A stretch of 34,788 nt of DNA from an uncultured Eubacterium sp. (GTDB taxonomy: Bacteria; Bacillota_A; Clostridia; Lachnospirales; Lachnospiraceae). The stretch covers positions 1 through 34,788 of the forward strand of contig CAOKJJ010000035.1 of the NCBI GenBank assembly GCA_948468465.1, in the 5' to 3' direction. The position numbers and the translations under genes are program-made. Below, piece by piece: positions 1 through 8,990 of this stretch. The stretch's first letter is position 1. Each line of letters opens with the position of its first letter. The notes beneath the pieces are model-generated. The model saw only the letters and a list, made by a program, of their open reading frames with translations. It was not told where the DNA came from and searched no databases.

Positions 1-51
1 GGACAAACGGTTTTCAAGACCGCCTCGTTATGACCACTTCGATACCTCTCC
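1..51 (-). tRNA. tRNA-Ser (anticodon UGA), 3' part outside window
   Basis: Read on the minus strand, the sequence starts GGAGAGG at position 51, followed by a D-arm and an anticodon stem GCGGT/ACCGT closing a loop CTTGAAA, which gives anticodon TGA (Ser, UCA codons). The variable arm, T-arm and acceptor 3' strand lie beyond the window edge. A consensus promoter lies directly upstream. The identification rests on the acceptor start and anticodon loop only. Confidence 0.88.
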
Positions 52-81
52 ATGCGTTCCGGCCGAACCAGAACATAACAG

Positions 82-110
82 ATAATATCACCCTTTCTAT
101 ATTCTGTCAA
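82..110 (-). promoter_or_regulatory. SigA promoter of tRNA-Ser
   Basis: On the minus strand a perfect -35 TTGACA (105-110) is separated by exactly 17 nt from a -10 TATTAT (82-87). Transcription should begin near 75, about 24 nt before the tRNA 5' end. The promoter sits immediately after the ispD stop codon. Confidence 0.8.
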
Positions 111-118
111 TACCCTTT

Positions 119-814
119 TTAAAATTTTTTTATATTTTTTGCAAAAGCGGCTGCAGTCAATAAATCTTCGGGTGTTGTCACTTTCATATTCCAATAACTG
201 CCTTCTACAATTTTCACCGGTTTATGAAATGCCAGTTCCAGTACCATGGCATCATCCGTAACATTTGGGTTGTCTTGCTCTAATACCTTTTCATAGGCAT
301 GTCGGATTTCTTTATATCGAAATGTCTGCGGCGTCTGCATCATCCATACACGATCCCGTGGAGGAGTCTGAACCGCAAACTGCGCCTCATCTACAATTTT
401 GACAGTATCTTTTGCCGGTACAGCCGCTATGCCGGAACCATACTCTGCTGCCGCCTGAATCGTTCGCTCGATCACCTCGTCCGTTACAAATGGTCTGGCG
501 CCATCATGAATCAGCACAATATCTGTATGGTCAATCGCACGAAGTCCTTCATATACAGATAAATAGCGCTCAGCGCCGCCATGCACAACTTTTCTGACTT
601 TTCGAAACCGGTATCGTTCCAAAATTTCCGAGCGGCAGTACGCAGCTTCGTTTTCTCCGGTTACTAATATGATATCATCGACAACACTTTGTTCAAATGC
701 ACGCAATGTATAATACAGCAGCGGATAGCCGTCTAACTCTAAAAACTGTTTTTGCACCATACTGTTCATGCGTTTTCCTTTCCCCGCAGCCAGTATAATT
801 GCCGTACACTTCAT
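119..814 (-). CDS. ispD: 2-C-methyl-D-erythritol 4-phosphate cytidylyltransferase
   Basis: IspD couples CTP to methylerythritol 4-phosphate in the MEP route to isoprenoid precursors, in the cytosol. The 231-aa product has the usual length. It shows the N-terminal nucleotide-binding loop LAAGKGKRM (residues 8-16), HDGARPFV (103-110), TPQ (161-163), TDDA (186-189) and KVTTPEDL (211-218), all family hallmarks. It is the last gene of a minus-strand cluster, 72 nt after tsaD. The ATG has a short purine-rich RBS (GGAA). No hairpin terminator is visible before the tRNA promoter, so transcription may run into the tRNA gene. Confidence 0.95.
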   Translation of the reverse strand: MKCTAIILAAGKGKRMNSMVQKQFLELDGYPLLYYTLRAFEQSVVDDIILVTGENEAAYCRSEILERYRFRKVRKVVHGGAERYLSVYEGLRAIDHTDIVLIHDGARPFVTDEVIERTIQAAAEYGSGIAAVPAKDTVKIVDEAQFAVQTPPRDRVWMMQTPQTFRYKEIRHAYEKVLEQDNPNVTDDAMVLELAFHKPVKIVEGSYWNMKVTTPEDLLTAAAFAKNIKKF

Positions 815-886
815 AAAAATTTCCTTCTTTCCGGAACGTGTTTAAAGCATAAGTTATTTACATACGGTTCCTTAGCAGCATTATGC

Positions 887-1909
887 TTATCCCAGTTTCA
901 GATTTGGGACCGCATTCAGGCTCCAATCCGCACGTTTGCCCGCAAGATAATCATAATATGCTGCCGCACCAATCATAGCTGCATTATCTGTACATAACAC
1001 AGGTGAAGGATAATAAAACCGTACGCCCCGTTCTCTGCAGGCTGCTTCCATCTGTCGGCGCAAAACACCATTGGATGCCACGCCGCCTGCAATTGCAAAC
1101 TTTTCCACATGATACTGCTCTACCGCACGCATGGCATGATCAACAAGCACATCAATAACCGCCTTTTGAAACGATGCCGCAACATCCTCGGCAACTATCG
1201 GTATATTTTTCATTTTACACCCATTTAAATAATTTAATACCGATGATTTTAACCCGCTGAAGGAAAAATCATAAGCACTGCCAGCGACCTTTGCCCGCGG
1301 AAATGAAATTGCATCCGGATTCCCTGTATAGGATGCTTTTTCAATCTTCGGCCCGCCCGGATATCCTAACCCGATCGCTCTCGCGACTTTGTCAAACGCT
1401 TCTCCCGCGGCATCATCCCTTGTTTTTCCTGTAACTTCATAAACGCCATAATCCAGTACTTTGACAAGATGCGTATGGCCGCCGGAAACTACCAGACAAA
1501 AAAACGGCGGTTCCAGTTCTTTATTTTCTATATAATTCGCACTAATATGCCCTTCAATATGATGTACACCGATTAACGGTAATTGCCTCGCATACGCAAT
1601 CGCTTTTGCTTCCGCCACGCCTACCAATAACGCGCCTACCAATCCCGGTCCGTAAGTAACTGCTATCGCGTCCAGCTCGTCCAGCGTTGTGTCCGCCGTA
1701 TCCAAAGCCTGTGTAATAACCTGATTGATCCGTTCCATATGCTTACGCGATGCAAGCTCCGGCACTACGCCGCCATACAATGTATGAATATCTATTTGCG
1801 AAGAAATAATATTGGACCTGACATCTCTTCCATTCACAACAACAGCCGCCGCTGTTTCATCGCAAGAGCTTTCAATCGCCAATATTTTCACTTGTTGACT
1901 GCTGTCCAA
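887..1909 (-). CDS. tsaD: tRNA N6-adenosine threonylcarbamoyltransferase
   Basis: TsaD transfers the threonylcarbamoyl group from TC-AMP to A37 of ANN-decoding tRNAs, forming t6A together with TsaB and TsaE. The 340-aa product has the ASKHA-fold signatures ESSCDET (13-19) and GPGLVGALL (88-96), a metal-binding H117-I-E-G-H121 motif, and TDNAAM near the C-terminus. The start is a TTG at 1909: GGAGG lies 9 nt upstream and no ATG fits in frame. It follows the unknown 195-aa gene by 16 nt. TsaB and TsaE are encoded about 3 kb upstream on the same strand. Confidence 0.96.
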   Translation of the reverse strand: MDSSQQVKILAIESSCDETAAAVVVNGRDVRSNIISSQIDIHTLYGGVVPELASRKHMERINQVITQALDTADTTLDELDAIAVTYGPGLVGALLVGVAEAKAIAYARQLPLIGVHHIEGHISANYIENKELEPPFFCLVVSGGHTHLVKVLDYGVYEVTGKTRDDAAGEAFDKVARAIGLGYPGGPKIEKASYTGNPDAISFPRAKVAGSAYDFSFSGLKSSVLNYLNGCKMKNIPIVAEDVAASFQKAVIDVLVDHAMRAVEQYHVEKFAIAGGVASNGVLRRQMEAACRERGVRFYYPSPVLCTDNAAMIGAAAYYDYLAGKRADWSLNAVPNLKLG

Positions 1910-1925
1910 TGGTATCTGCCTCCTG

Positions 1926-2513
1926 TTATTCTGCCTCTTCCGTCTCTTCCGCTTCGGATAAATGATACGCCAAAATTTTCCATTCTTTATTTTTATCCTG
2001 ACGCAGAAGATAATTCTGGTAGGTTTTTATAAAATCATTGCTTCCCTGCTTCATAAAATAAACGGCCTGTACATAAGCACACTTATGCCCTTCAATTTCC
2101 TGAAAACGAACTTCATCAGAATCACAGACCCGAGTCTTTATAATTTTGATGGAGTTTTCTTCATAGGATGCTATTTCCTGCAGCAGCTGTTTCTTATATG
2201 TATCCTGCGGATTATTCTCAAGCAGTTCTTCATCCATCAGTTTCCTTGCCTGAGCCATCAGTTTTTCAAACTGGTCAGCGTCATATTCACTGCCATAAGC
2301 ACATTCAATAATACGATTATAAAACTTAACCACTTCTCTTGGTGTAGGCGGATATGCACGATCAAGCTGCTTGGATAAAACCTGCTGCAGCTGCGTAATA
2401 ACTACATCCTCCTCTGCCGACACTGTTTTTCGGTGCGTCATATGGTAATAGCATCCAACGATTACCATAATCGCAAGTACGGCACAAATCCCCATCTTTA
2501 CATATTTCTTCAT
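1926..2513 (-). CDS. membrane-anchored protein of unknown function
   Basis: This 195-aa protein has an N-terminal hydrophobic segment (about residues 7-23) ending in a Cys that might suggest a lipoprotein, but no convincing lipobox follows. The rest is a soluble, charged domain (helices around 35-115, then a strand-rich part to 180) with an acidic tail rich in Glu. The C-terminal half reads like a small SnoaL/NTF2-type or DUF4878-like domain, but I do not recognise the family. The RBS GGAGG is strong. It lies between rnz and tsaD with short gaps, so it is probably cotranscribed with them. Confidence 0.8.
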   Translation of the reverse strand: MKKYVKMGICAVLAIMVIVGCYYHMTHRKTVSAEEDVVITQLQQVLSKQLDRAYPPTPREVVKFYNRIIECAYGSEYDADQFEKLMAQARKLMDEELLENNPQDTYKKQLLQEIASYEENSIKIIKTRVCDSDEVRFQEIEGHKCAYVQAVYFMKQGSNDFIKTYQNYLLRQDKNKEWKILAYHLSEAEETEEAE

Positions 2514-2569
2514 ATCCTCCCTCCTTTCGCCTGATTCAAAATGCTGATTGAAGTTCCTATGATCACGCG

Positions 2570-3475
2570 CTATTCAAAATTCAATTCTATCATTTTCCCG
2601 TCTTTGCCAAGATATGCATTTTCAAAAATTTCACGTACTCTTGGCATATAATCTTCCGCGCGCATCAAAGAAGGTGAAAAATGCGTCAGCCACATTTCTT
2701 TTACATGTGCGGCTTTTGCAACCTGCGCTGCTTCATAAAATGTCATATGCTTGTATTGTTTTGCCTTCGCCAGCTTTTCCGGCTCCGCATACATTCCTTC
2801 ACAAATAAGAAGGTCAGAATCTGCGGCATTTTTTACCAGCAGTTCCGCAGGCCGGGTGTCCGTGCAGTAAGTCAGCTTTATGCCTTTGCGCGGCGGTCCC
2901 AATACCATTTCCGGTGTATAAATATGCCCTTCGTATGCTACCGTTTCTCCTTTTTGTAAAATCCCCCAATAATTTTTCGGAATGCCATGCTGCTGTGCCC
3001 GCTCTACCAGAAATCTGCCCTGCCGCTGAATCTCAATCGTATATCCGTAGCACGGGACATTATGCTTCACCATAAATGCCGTAATCTTATAGCCATGCAG
3101 TTCAAACACCTGCTCCTGCTCCTGTATCTCGATACACTCCGTTTCAAACGGCAGTTCCGGCGCTATCACCCGAAGCGCCGACACGACCCGTTTCAATCCT
3201 TTTGGCCCAATCAGCGTCAGCGGTTCTTTGCGTTCAGCATTTCCCATCGTCAGCAGCATCCCGGGAAGTCCGCTAATATGATCGGCGTGATAATGTGTAA
3301 AACAAATAACATCAATCGGATGAAAACTCCACCCGGCTTTTTTTACAGCAATCTGTGTGCCTTCCCCACAGTCAATCATCAGACTGCTGCCATTATACCT
3401 GGTCATCAGTGATGTGAGATAACGATAAGGCAGCGGCATCATTCCCGCCGTTCCAAGCAGACATACATCTAACAT
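2570..3475 (-). CDS. rnz: ribonuclease Z (tRNA 3' processing endonuclease)
   Basis: This 301-aa metallo-beta-lactamase-fold protein has the metal-binding motif H61-x-H63-x-D65-H66, GEGTQ near residues 38-42 as found in RNase Z, and a late H-F-S-P segment. RNase Z cleaves tRNA precursors after the discriminator base to make the 3' end, mainly for tRNAs lacking an encoded CCA. Its length fits bacterial short-form RNase Z. AAGGGG sits 6 nt before the ATG. A different MBL-fold phosphodiesterase is the main alternative, but the N-terminal LLGTAG and GEGT motifs favour RNase Z. Confidence 0.9.
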   Translation of the reverse strand: MLDVCLLGTAGMMPLPYRYLTSLMTRYNGSSLMIDCGEGTQIAVKKAGWSFHPIDVICFTHYHADHISGLPGMLLTMGNAERKEPLTLIGPKGLKRVVSALRVIAPELPFETECIEIQEQEQVFELHGYKITAFMVKHNVPCYGYTIEIQRQGRFLVERAQQHGIPKNYWGILQKGETVAYEGHIYTPEMVLGPPRKGIKLTYCTDTRPAELLVKNAADSDLLICEGMYAEPEKLAKAKQYKHMTFYEAAQVAKAAHVKEMWLTHFSPSLMRAEDYMPRVREIFENAYLGKDGKMIELNFE

Positions 3476-3490
3476 ATTTACCCCTTCATT

Positions 3491-3709
3491 CTATAACAGC
3501 TCCTGCTCTTCCGTTTCCTGCAGCGGCCGTGCAAACGTCGCCGTCCAGTTTTCAAAACAGGATTCACAAATCGTCATTTTCTGGCGTATGCCATCTTTTT
3601 TTGAAAAATATCCCCAGCTTTTTTCAATTACAACGTAATCTTCTAATACAACCTGCGAATTTTCCTTCATCACAAGTTCTTTTCCACAGCAATTACAATA
3701 TAATTTCAT
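3491..3709 (-). CDS. small zinc-ribbon-like protein
   Basis: The protein has 72 residues if it starts at the ATG at 3709, which has GGAGG six nt upstream; the longer frame to 3754 has no RBS. It carries two Cys pairs, Cys-Asn-Cys-Cys near residue 5 and Cys-Glu-Ser-Cys near 50, spaced as in a small zinc ribbon or treble clef. Its function is unknown. It sits 15 nt upstream of rnz and is probably cotranscribed with it. Confidence 0.75.
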   Translation of the reverse strand: MKLYCNCCGKELVMKENSQVVLEDYVVIEKSWGYFSKKDGIRQKMTICESCFENWTATFARPLQETEEQELL

Positions 3710-3886
3710 CTGATACCTCCCGACTGTCTGCCACATCCATGCACGTTCCGGCACATGGCAGGCATTTGATTTTCACTGCTCTCACACAGGATAATTACAG
3801 TATAATCGAATAGACGGAAAGAATATAGCGGGAATGACTGGTTGTTTAACTAACTGTTGCTAATCCATTTAATTTTTTCGAATCTT

Positions 3887-4390
3887 TTATATTATATCGG
3901 CATACTGATACATCATCATCAGTGCATCATCCTGCGGATCCCGATAATATTTTTTTCGAATGCCAACGGTCTGAAATCCCGCATTTTGATACAGCTGAAT
4001 CGCTGGCTCGTTCCTGCTTCGGACTTCCAGAAAAATACGTCTGGCCCCTTTTTCATACGCCCCCGCCATTGTGTCCTGCAGCAATTGTTTCGCTATGTTT
4101 TGCCGCCGACAGTCCGGCGCAACTGCAATATTTGTTATTTCACCCTCATCCGCTGCGACCGTGGCTCCGCAATATCCAACGACATCATTGTCTGCTGCCG
4201 CGACATAAAAAAAAGCATGCTCCATCCTAAAAGCGTCAGAAAAAGCCTGCTGCGACCACGGAACAGCAAACACTTCCGCTTCCAGTTTTGCAACTGCGGA
4301 AATATGTTCTTTTTCCATTTTTGTAATACGAATATTTTTATTATATTTTTTATAATTATTATAATTAATATAATTTTTATGACTTTGCAT
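3887..4390 (-). CDS. rimI: ribosomal-protein-alanine N-acetyltransferase
   Basis: This GNAT-fold acetyltransferase has a beta4-alpha3 acetyl-CoA loop (VAPDCRRQNIAKQL) and the C-terminal NEPAIQLYQNAGF motif typical of RimI, which acetylates the N-terminus of ribosomal protein S18. I chose the start at 4390 because GGAGG lies 9 nt upstream and the ATG overlaps the tsaB stop by 14 nt. This gives 167 aa. The longer frame to 4507 would lie inside tsaB. The first 25 residues are unusually Asn/Lys/Tyr-rich and encoded by AT-rich DNA, so translation from the Met at 4318 cannot be excluded. The tsaE-tsaB-rimI order is very common in Firmicutes. Confidence 0.9.
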   Translation of the reverse strand: MQSHKNYINYNNYKKYNKNIRITKMEKEHISAVAKLEAEVFAVPWSQQAFSDAFRMEHAFFYVAAADNDVVGYCGATVAADEGEITNIAVAPDCRRQNIAKQLLQDTMAGAYEKGARRIFLEVRSRNEPAIQLYQNAGFQTVGIRKKYYRDPQDDALMMMYQYADII

Positions 4391-5090
4391 TTTGATGAGC
4401 CTCCAGCCGTTCACGTTCCGCCTGTGACAGCCGCAAATAATCCGGCCGGTGTTCGTCCGCGGTCTGTATCCTGCCTGTACGATAATACTCCATAGCCAGC
4501 ACAGCAACCGCCGAAGCTCTCTGTTTATTCAAATGCGCCGGTGCAAATGTATAGGTTACGCTACAGTGTTCTTCTATATAAGAAGCAAATACGGCAGCGC
4601 CATCTCCCAGAAACGTGACAGGTTGTCCACAGACATTAATTTTTCCAACAATTTCATCTATTCCAACCGCACATTGTTCGATCACCGTATGCATTTGATA
4701 TCCTTCAAACCGGTATAATCCTGTATATACCTGGTTTCTCCTGGCATCCATCAGAGGGCAGACAAGCACACCGCTTCCCGCAAGATTATATGCCAGTCCA
4801 TCTACCGTCGGAATCTGAACCAGCGGTTTATGCAGCGCCAGCCCCAGTCCTTTCGCAGTCGCAGAACCGATGCGGAGCCCTGTAAAAGAGCCTGGACCGC
4901 CGGCAACAGCGATCGCGTCTATGGTATGCAAATCCAGTTCCAGCATGCGGACGACTTCGTCAATCATTGGAAGCAGCGTTTGTGAGTGTGTTTTTTTATA
5001 ATTTATCGTATATTCGCCAAGCAGATTGTCATCTTCTACAACCGCCGCGCTGGCAACGATACCTGAACTGTCTATGGCTAATAATTTCAT
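4377..5090 (-). CDS. tsaB: t6A biosynthesis protein TsaB
   Basis: This is the 237-aa ASKHA-fold partner of TsaD. The N-terminal MKLLAIDSS strand-loop and the GGPGSFTGLRIG motif (64-75) identify TsaB, which has lost the catalytic residues and serves as a dimerisation platform in the TsaBDE complex. Its ATG overlaps the tsaE stop in an ATGA arrangement (4 nt), so the two genes are translationally coupled. The C-terminal region is less conserved, as usual. Confidence 0.95.
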   Translation of the reverse strand: MKLLAIDSSGIVASAAVVEDDNLLGEYTINYKKTHSQTLLPMIDEVVRMLELDLHTIDAIAVAGGPGSFTGLRIGSATAKGLGLALHKPLVQIPTVDGLAYNLAGSGVLVCPLMDARRNQVYTGLYRFEGYQMHTVIEQCAVGIDEIVGKINVCGQPVTFLGDGAAVFASYIEEHCSVTYTFAPAHLNKQRASAVAVLAMEYYRTGRIQTADEHRPDYLRLSQAERERLEAHQNAKS

Positions 5091-5575
5091 AAGCGATTCT
5101 CCATTTCATGCATTGCAGCCGTTTTGCATGATACCTGATTGCAGCTTTGCGTCTGTTCCACTGTAATGCGGCGATAATCAAATCCTTTTTCCAGATCTTT
5201 TTCTATTGTAATCTTTTGATATCCGGGCGGCATCAGTTCCAAAATCAAGTCCGCCCATTCTACCATCGTAAAACCATCGCCATAAAAATAATCCTCATAA
5301 CCGATTTCTTCCATTTCTTCCGGATCTGAAATTCGGTAGACGTCAAAATGATAAAACGGCATCCGTCCCTCTTCATATTCCTGTAAAATGGTAAACGTCG
5401 GGCTGCAGACCGGCTCTTTGATCCCAAGCCCCTGCGCGATGCCCTGGGTAAATACGGTCTTTCCAACCCCAAGGTCTCCAATCAGCGCACAAACACTCCC
5501 TGGCTGTATATTCTCTGCGATCTTTCTGCCCAGCTGCATAGTTTCCTGTTCAGAATACGTTTCATATATCATCAT
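5087..5575 (-). CDS. tsaE: t6A biosynthesis ATPase TsaE
   Basis: This 162-aa P-loop ATPase has Walker A GDLGVGKT (33-40), the SPTF segment (58-61), HFDVYR (76-81) and VEWAD (105-109), all diagnostic of TsaE (YjeE). It binds TsaBD and drives turnover of the t6A complex by ATP hydrolysis. It is the first gene of tsaE-tsaB-rimI. GGAG lies 5 nt before the ATG. Confidence 0.95.
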   Translation of the reverse strand: MMIYETYSEQETMQLGRKIAENIQPGSVCALIGDLGVGKTVFTQGIAQGLGIKEPVCSPTFTILQEYEEGRMPFYHFDVYRISDPEEMEEIGYEDYFYGDGFTMVEWADLILELMPPGYQKITIEKDLEKGFDYRRITVEQTQSCNQVSCKTAAMHEMENRL

Positions 5576-5593
5576 GCGGTCTCCTAACTATGA

Positions 5594-6091
5594 TCACTTC
5601 ATTTTAAATCGGTACTTTTCAAGATGACTTTGCGCAATCCCACGTATCGTATCATACTGCTGTGTTACCTGGTCTCTCGGAATAATAAACGCATTGCTTG
5701 GGTTGATGCAGACGAGGATATTATGCTTTGTCGCGACTACTCGATAAACCTGTTCCCATGCAAGCGTTGAACTCAGCTCACCTTGCGAAGTGGTAATTCC
5801 CGTATCGTCAATCGTATAGTGCAAAATATTTTTCAGCACAGGAGACCCCTGCACCTGCTGTTTAGAACGCAAATACAATGTCAATGGCGTATAAACAAGC
5901 AGAATCACACCGATCATAACATACATAACACTGCTGGACAAGCTGACTTCTCCCCATTTTCTGACAGCTGCCGCCAAAGCGATCACCGCGATCAAAATAG
6001 CCAGATAGCCGCTGGCAGTCGTATATGCATGGTATAAATTATAGCGGTACATATCGAGCGTTCGGAGCTGAATGTCAAATTCTGTTTTCAT
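5594..6091 (-). CDS. YcxB-like membrane protein
   Basis: From the Met at 6091 this is 165 aa, the usual size for the YcxB-like family. There are two adjacent transmembrane helices (roughly residues 30-45 and 52-72). A soluble C-terminal domain follows with the family pattern of a beta-rich segment, a conserved Trp (LAWEQVYRV) and FIIPRDQ. Function is unknown. The 14 residues upstream to 6133 remain open but lack a good RBS. It lies 18 nt upstream of tsaE and downstream of a DUF975 gene. Confidence 0.75.
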   Translation of the reverse strand: MKTEFDIQLRTLDMYRYNLYHAYTTASGYLAILIAVIALAAAVRKWGEVSLSSSVMYVMIGVILLVYTPLTLYLRSKQQVQGSPVLKNILHYTIDDTGITTSQGELSSTLAWEQVYRVVATKHNILVCINPSNAFIIPRDQVTQQYDTIRGIAQSHLEKYRFKMK

Positions 6092-6145
6092 TTTCACAAA
6101 AATCCCTTTCCGTACGTGAAGTATAGATCCCATTTTTCCGTTGTT

Positions 6146-6862
6146 TCAGGAATGCAGACCTCCTGTTAAATCCAGATAGAAATTTACTTTTGTCTGCGTC
6201 ATATATGGGCTAATCCAAAGAAATCCCACTCCTGCAGAGCAGAATCCCAGCAGTTCCCATCCAATAAAACTAAGCTGCAGAAAAAACATCCTCTTTTTAT
6301 TGCCATTCATAAACCTGCGCGATGCCTGAAATCCGTCTAACACCGTCATTTCCGGATGCTCCAGATACAACGGATAGACCAACGCGAACACATACCGCAA
6401 ATACAGCTGCGCTGCTATAAATACAACAATCACAGCCACCAGAAACACAATTCTCGCAGGCATTGCATCCGGAATAAAAAAGTAAACAGCCGCGCCAGCA
6501 AAAAACAGCGGCAAAAACAGCACCGCATACAATAAAACCGTTGCCAGTATAAATCTGTCCGGCCTGTTTTTAAAGCTCCATAACAAATCGCCAAATACCA
6601 CCGGCTGCTTTAGCGCCAGCAGCAAATGCATCCGCAGCACGCCCACATACAACAGCTGCCTTAATATTTGAATAATCACCGCAGCTATCAGGTAAATGAT
6701 AACCGCGGCATTTAATTCTCCGGTAATATCTACGGAAAATGGTATCATTAACACCGCAGGCAGGAAAAAAGACACTAACATCGCCATGATTACAATCGTA
6801 TACCTGTTCAGTAAACATTCACGCGAAAGCCGTTTCAATTCACTTAAAGATCGCTTTGTCAT
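6146..6862 (-). CDS. DUF975 family integral membrane protein
   Basis: This 238-aa protein has about five hydrophobic helices and the N-terminal LSRECLLNRY and internal LRYVFALVYPLYLEHPEM segments seen in DUF975 proteins of Clostridia. Function is unknown. GGAGA lies 8 nt before the ATG. It is the first gene of the minus-strand run that continues with the YcxB-like gene and the t6A genes. Confidence 0.8.
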   Translation of the reverse strand: MTKRSLSELKRLSRECLLNRYTIVIMAMLVSFFLPAVLMIPFSVDITGELNAAVIIYLIAAVIIQILRQLLYVGVLRMHLLLALKQPVVFGDLLWSFKNRPDRFILATVLLYAVLFLPLFFAGAAVYFFIPDAMPARIVFLVAVIVVFIAAQLYLRYVFALVYPLYLEHPEMTVLDGFQASRRFMNGNKKRMFFLQLSFIGWELLGFCSAGVGFLWISPYMTQTKVNFYLDLTGGLHS

Positions 6863-6890
6863 CCGAAACTTCTCCTAATCCTTTCTTATC

Positions 6891-7421
6891 TTATGCGGCA
6901 TAATCTATATTCGCGCCTCTAAGCCGAATGGCATCCTGCGCTTTTTTATTTTTCTGATATGGATTATCTTCATCCGGATAAGAAATTGCCGTACTCGTAG
7001 TCCCTCCTGATACATATACCGTCCCGCATTCCGGACAAATTGCCGTATGCAGCGACACATTGGCCGATACCACTTTTCCCTGCTCCTGCGCAGCCTTTTG
7101 ATAGGCATTGGAAACATGCTGTTTTTCATGAGCCATGACCGTAGACGCAGATGCCTTTGGGTCTATATGGCCTGGCGCTTTAAACGATACATCAGATTCG
7201 TTAGAGCCATCCTTATATTTACGCTCTTTGCACGTCTGACAGTCAGCCGGAGAAGATTGATATCCTCCCTTTACTTTATGTTCGTCATCTGTTGCCTGAC
7301 CATTCTGCGCACCTTGTATACGGCCCCTGCCTTCCTGTTCCTGTCCTGTCATATTCGCCGTATGTAAGCCCCCGGAATATGCATATGGCTGATAAGAACC
7401 TGAAATTCCTCCTATTGTCAT
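6891..7421 (-). CDS. putative HEXXH metallopeptidase-like protein (SprA-related type)
   Basis: The start at 7421 has GGGAGG seven nt upstream and gives 176 aa. The N-terminus is low-complexity (Gly, Tyr, Ser, Gln). It is followed by a conserved core: CQTC (61-64), a Lys/Tyr/Asp stretch, a zinc-protease-like HEKQH (98-102, HEXXH form), an HTAICPEC segment (CPEC at 129-132) and a Gly-Gly-Thr-Thr turn. HEXXH plus two CxxC pairs resembles the putative metalloprotease domain named SprA-related. No signal peptide is visible. The actual substrate and activity are unknown. It is divergent from the DUF2752 gene. Confidence 0.7.
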   Translation of the reverse strand: MTIGGISGSYQPYAYSGGLHTANMTGQEQEGRGRIQGAQNGQATDDEHKVKGGYQSSPADCQTCKERKYKDGSNESDVSFKAPGHIDPKASASTVMAHEKQHVSNAYQKAAQEQGKVVSANVSLHTAICPECGTVYVSGGTTSTAISYPDEDNPYQKNKKAQDAIRLRGANIDYAA

Positions 7422-7500
7422 AAAAACACCTCCCAAACTCAATGAAAATATGTTATAATTCGTACATTATATCACATAATAACAGGAATGAAACAAAATT

Positions 7501-7944
7501 ATGAAAAAATTTTTCAAAACCAATACAAATCATCTCCAAAAAACAATAGAAGATTATTTCTTTTATATTGGCATCCTGTCTGCCGTCATTGGGATCACCG
7601 TCATGTTATTTTTCCGGTATTCATCATACCGTATCCATCTGCCTCCCTGCATATTTCATCTGATGACCGGTTATTACTGTCCGGGCTGCGGCGGCACACG
7701 GGCTCTTCGGGCGCTGCTTAACGGCCGGCTCCTGCAGTCTGCCTGGTATCACCCGTTTATCCCATATGCAGCTGCCGTTTACCTGTATTTTATGACAACG
7801 CAGACCATCGAACACGTAAGCCGCGGCAGACTGCGCATTGGAATGCGGTATCATAACGGCATTGTCTGGACAGCAACAGCGCTTATTATCGGAAATTTTG
7901 TAATAAAAAATCTGCTGCACTATCGTTACGGACTCGTGCTGTAA
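7501..7944 (+). CDS. DUF2752 family membrane protein
   Basis: This 147-aa protein has a first hydrophobic helix near 20-40, then the hallmark C60-P-G-C-G-G-T-R-A motif that starts the DUF2752 domain, and two more helices. Function is unknown; the conserved CPxCGxTR motif is membrane-adjacent. It is the only plus-strand gene in this part. Its RBS is weak, and a TATAAT box at 7454-7459 upstream lacks a good -35. Confidence 0.8.
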   Translation: MKKFFKTNTNHLQKTIEDYFFYIGILSAVIGITVMLFFRYSSYRIHLPPCIFHLMTGYYCPGCGGTRALRALLNGRLLQSAWYHPFIPYAAAVYLYFMTTQTIEHVSRGRLRIGMRYHNGIVWTATALIIGNFVIKNLLHYRYGLVL

Positions 7945-7945
7945 G

Positions 7946-7974
7946 TCTTTATCCATAAGCCTTTATCCATAAGT
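7946..7974. repeat. 14-bp tandem duplication at the end of the 111-aa gene
   Basis: CTTTATCCATAAG occurs twice in direct tandem with one differing base just before it. It spans the stop codon of the minus-strand 111-aa gene and the end of the DUF2752 gene. It is probably replication slippage. Confidence 0.6.
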
Positions 7975-8298
7975 TTCTAAGATTTCCATATAGGCTTTCC
8001 AAAATTGTTCGATACTGCCATACTGCATGACCAGCGTCAAAAAAGAACCGCACAGCAGCAGAACCGAGAGTACGATAGCCGTAACACTGACCACACAAGC
8101 TGTCCTCGCGCTTGGCGACATCGTTGTTTCACCGCCTTTGGACAGCAGAGCAAAAATAATACCTAAAATGCCGCAGATAAACGATACATATATGCAGCAA
8201 ACAGTAGAAACCGCGATCACACTTAACACCACCGCCGCTGTTACCATCGGCACCGAATGCTTATCTGTCTGCATGCTGCTTTGATTGCCAGGCTCCAT
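7963..8298 (-). CDS. small two-helix membrane protein
   Basis: This 111-aa protein has a polar 18-residue N-terminus and two hydrophobic helices (about 19-52 and 66-90) with a short basic loop between, plus a C-terminal amphipathic tail. It resembles the DUF4190-like small membrane proteins of Firmicutes (Gly-rich first hairpin, SPSAR loop), but the match is only by appearance. A run of G residues about 8 nt before the ATG acts as RBS. It is downstream of the Uma2 gene but separated by about 50 nt with no clear terminator. Confidence 0.65.
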   Translation of the reverse strand: MEPGNQSSMQTDKHSVPMVTAAVVLSVIAVSTVCCIYVSFICGILGIIFALLSKGGETTMSPSARTACVVSVTAIVLSVLLLCGSFLTLVMQYGSIEQFWKAYMEILETYG

Positions 8299-8353
8299 AA
8301 AATATACCCCCCTAACCCGGATAAACCGGAAAATTTTTTTCTTCTCTTTATTT

Positions 8354-8908
8354 TTATTCTACCCCTTCGAAAATATCTCCTAATGTCATGGTTATATGTG
8401 GAAAAGATTTTAAAATAATCTCCTGTTCCGCATTATAATCTTCTTCTTCCTTATCCGCCTGCAGCATATAATTCTGCTGCATAACATACCGTCCGTTTTC
8501 CAGGTAATATATCTCAACTGAGCCTTGCGGTGAAACAATCCAGTATTCTTCCACACCTGCCTGTTCATAAATATCTTTTTTCTCTGTTTTGTCACGTTTA
8601 GCCGTTGACGGACTTAATGTCTCAGCAATAAACTTTGGTACACCGCTGTAAAAACTTCCTTTCAGACGCTTTCGGTCGCAGATTACCATAATGTCCGGGC
8701 ACAGATAATCATCATTAATGTCCGGATGATATTTAAAATCTAAATTTTCCATGAACACCAAACATAAACTGTTTTTCAGCCCATGTTTTATGATTGTATT
8801 AATATTATTGTTGATGATCCCATGTTTAAATCCTGGTGCCGGCGACATATCATAAATCACACCATTTATTTTTTCATCTTTTTTACGTTCAGATTCTGTC
8901 AATCCCAT
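8354..8908 (-). CDS. Uma2 family (PD-(D/E)XK fold) protein
   Basis: From the ATG at 8908, with AGGAAGGG about 12 nt upstream, this is a 184-aa Uma2/DUF820 protein. Recognisable parts are INGVIYDMSP, the conserved DYLCPDIMVICD strand with the acidic active-site residue, GVPKFIAETLSPST (Glu-x-Leu-Ser-Pro-Ser) and the KKDIYEQAGVEEYWIVSP block. Uma2 proteins have a restriction-endonuclease fold, but their cellular role is not settled. They are often found near mobile elements. Its first 12 codons and upstream region are duplicated at 10417-10535. Confidence 0.9.
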   Translation of the reverse strand: MGLTESERKKDEKINGVIYDMSPAPGFKHGIINNNINTIIKHGLKNSLCLVFMENLDFKYHPDINDDYLCPDIMVICDRKRLKGSFYSGVPKFIAETLSPSTAKRDKTEKKDIYEQAGVEEYWIVSPQGSVEIYYLENGRYVMQQNYMLQADKEEEDYNAEQEIILKSFPHITMTLGDIFEGVE

Positions 8909-8990
8909 ATTTTCACATCCCTTCCTGCTGCAAATTATAACATAGATTACTAATGAAAGGAAGTGCATGCATCTACCTTTTACACGCCGA
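8872..8990. repeat. 119-bp direct repeat, copy 1 (Uma2 5' end and upstream)
   Basis: The segment covers the first codons of the Uma2 gene and its upstream region. It matches 10417-10535 with only two substitutions, at 8974 and 8985, both at the tex-proximal end. At 8990 it is joined directly to the tex fragment. Confidence 0.95.
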
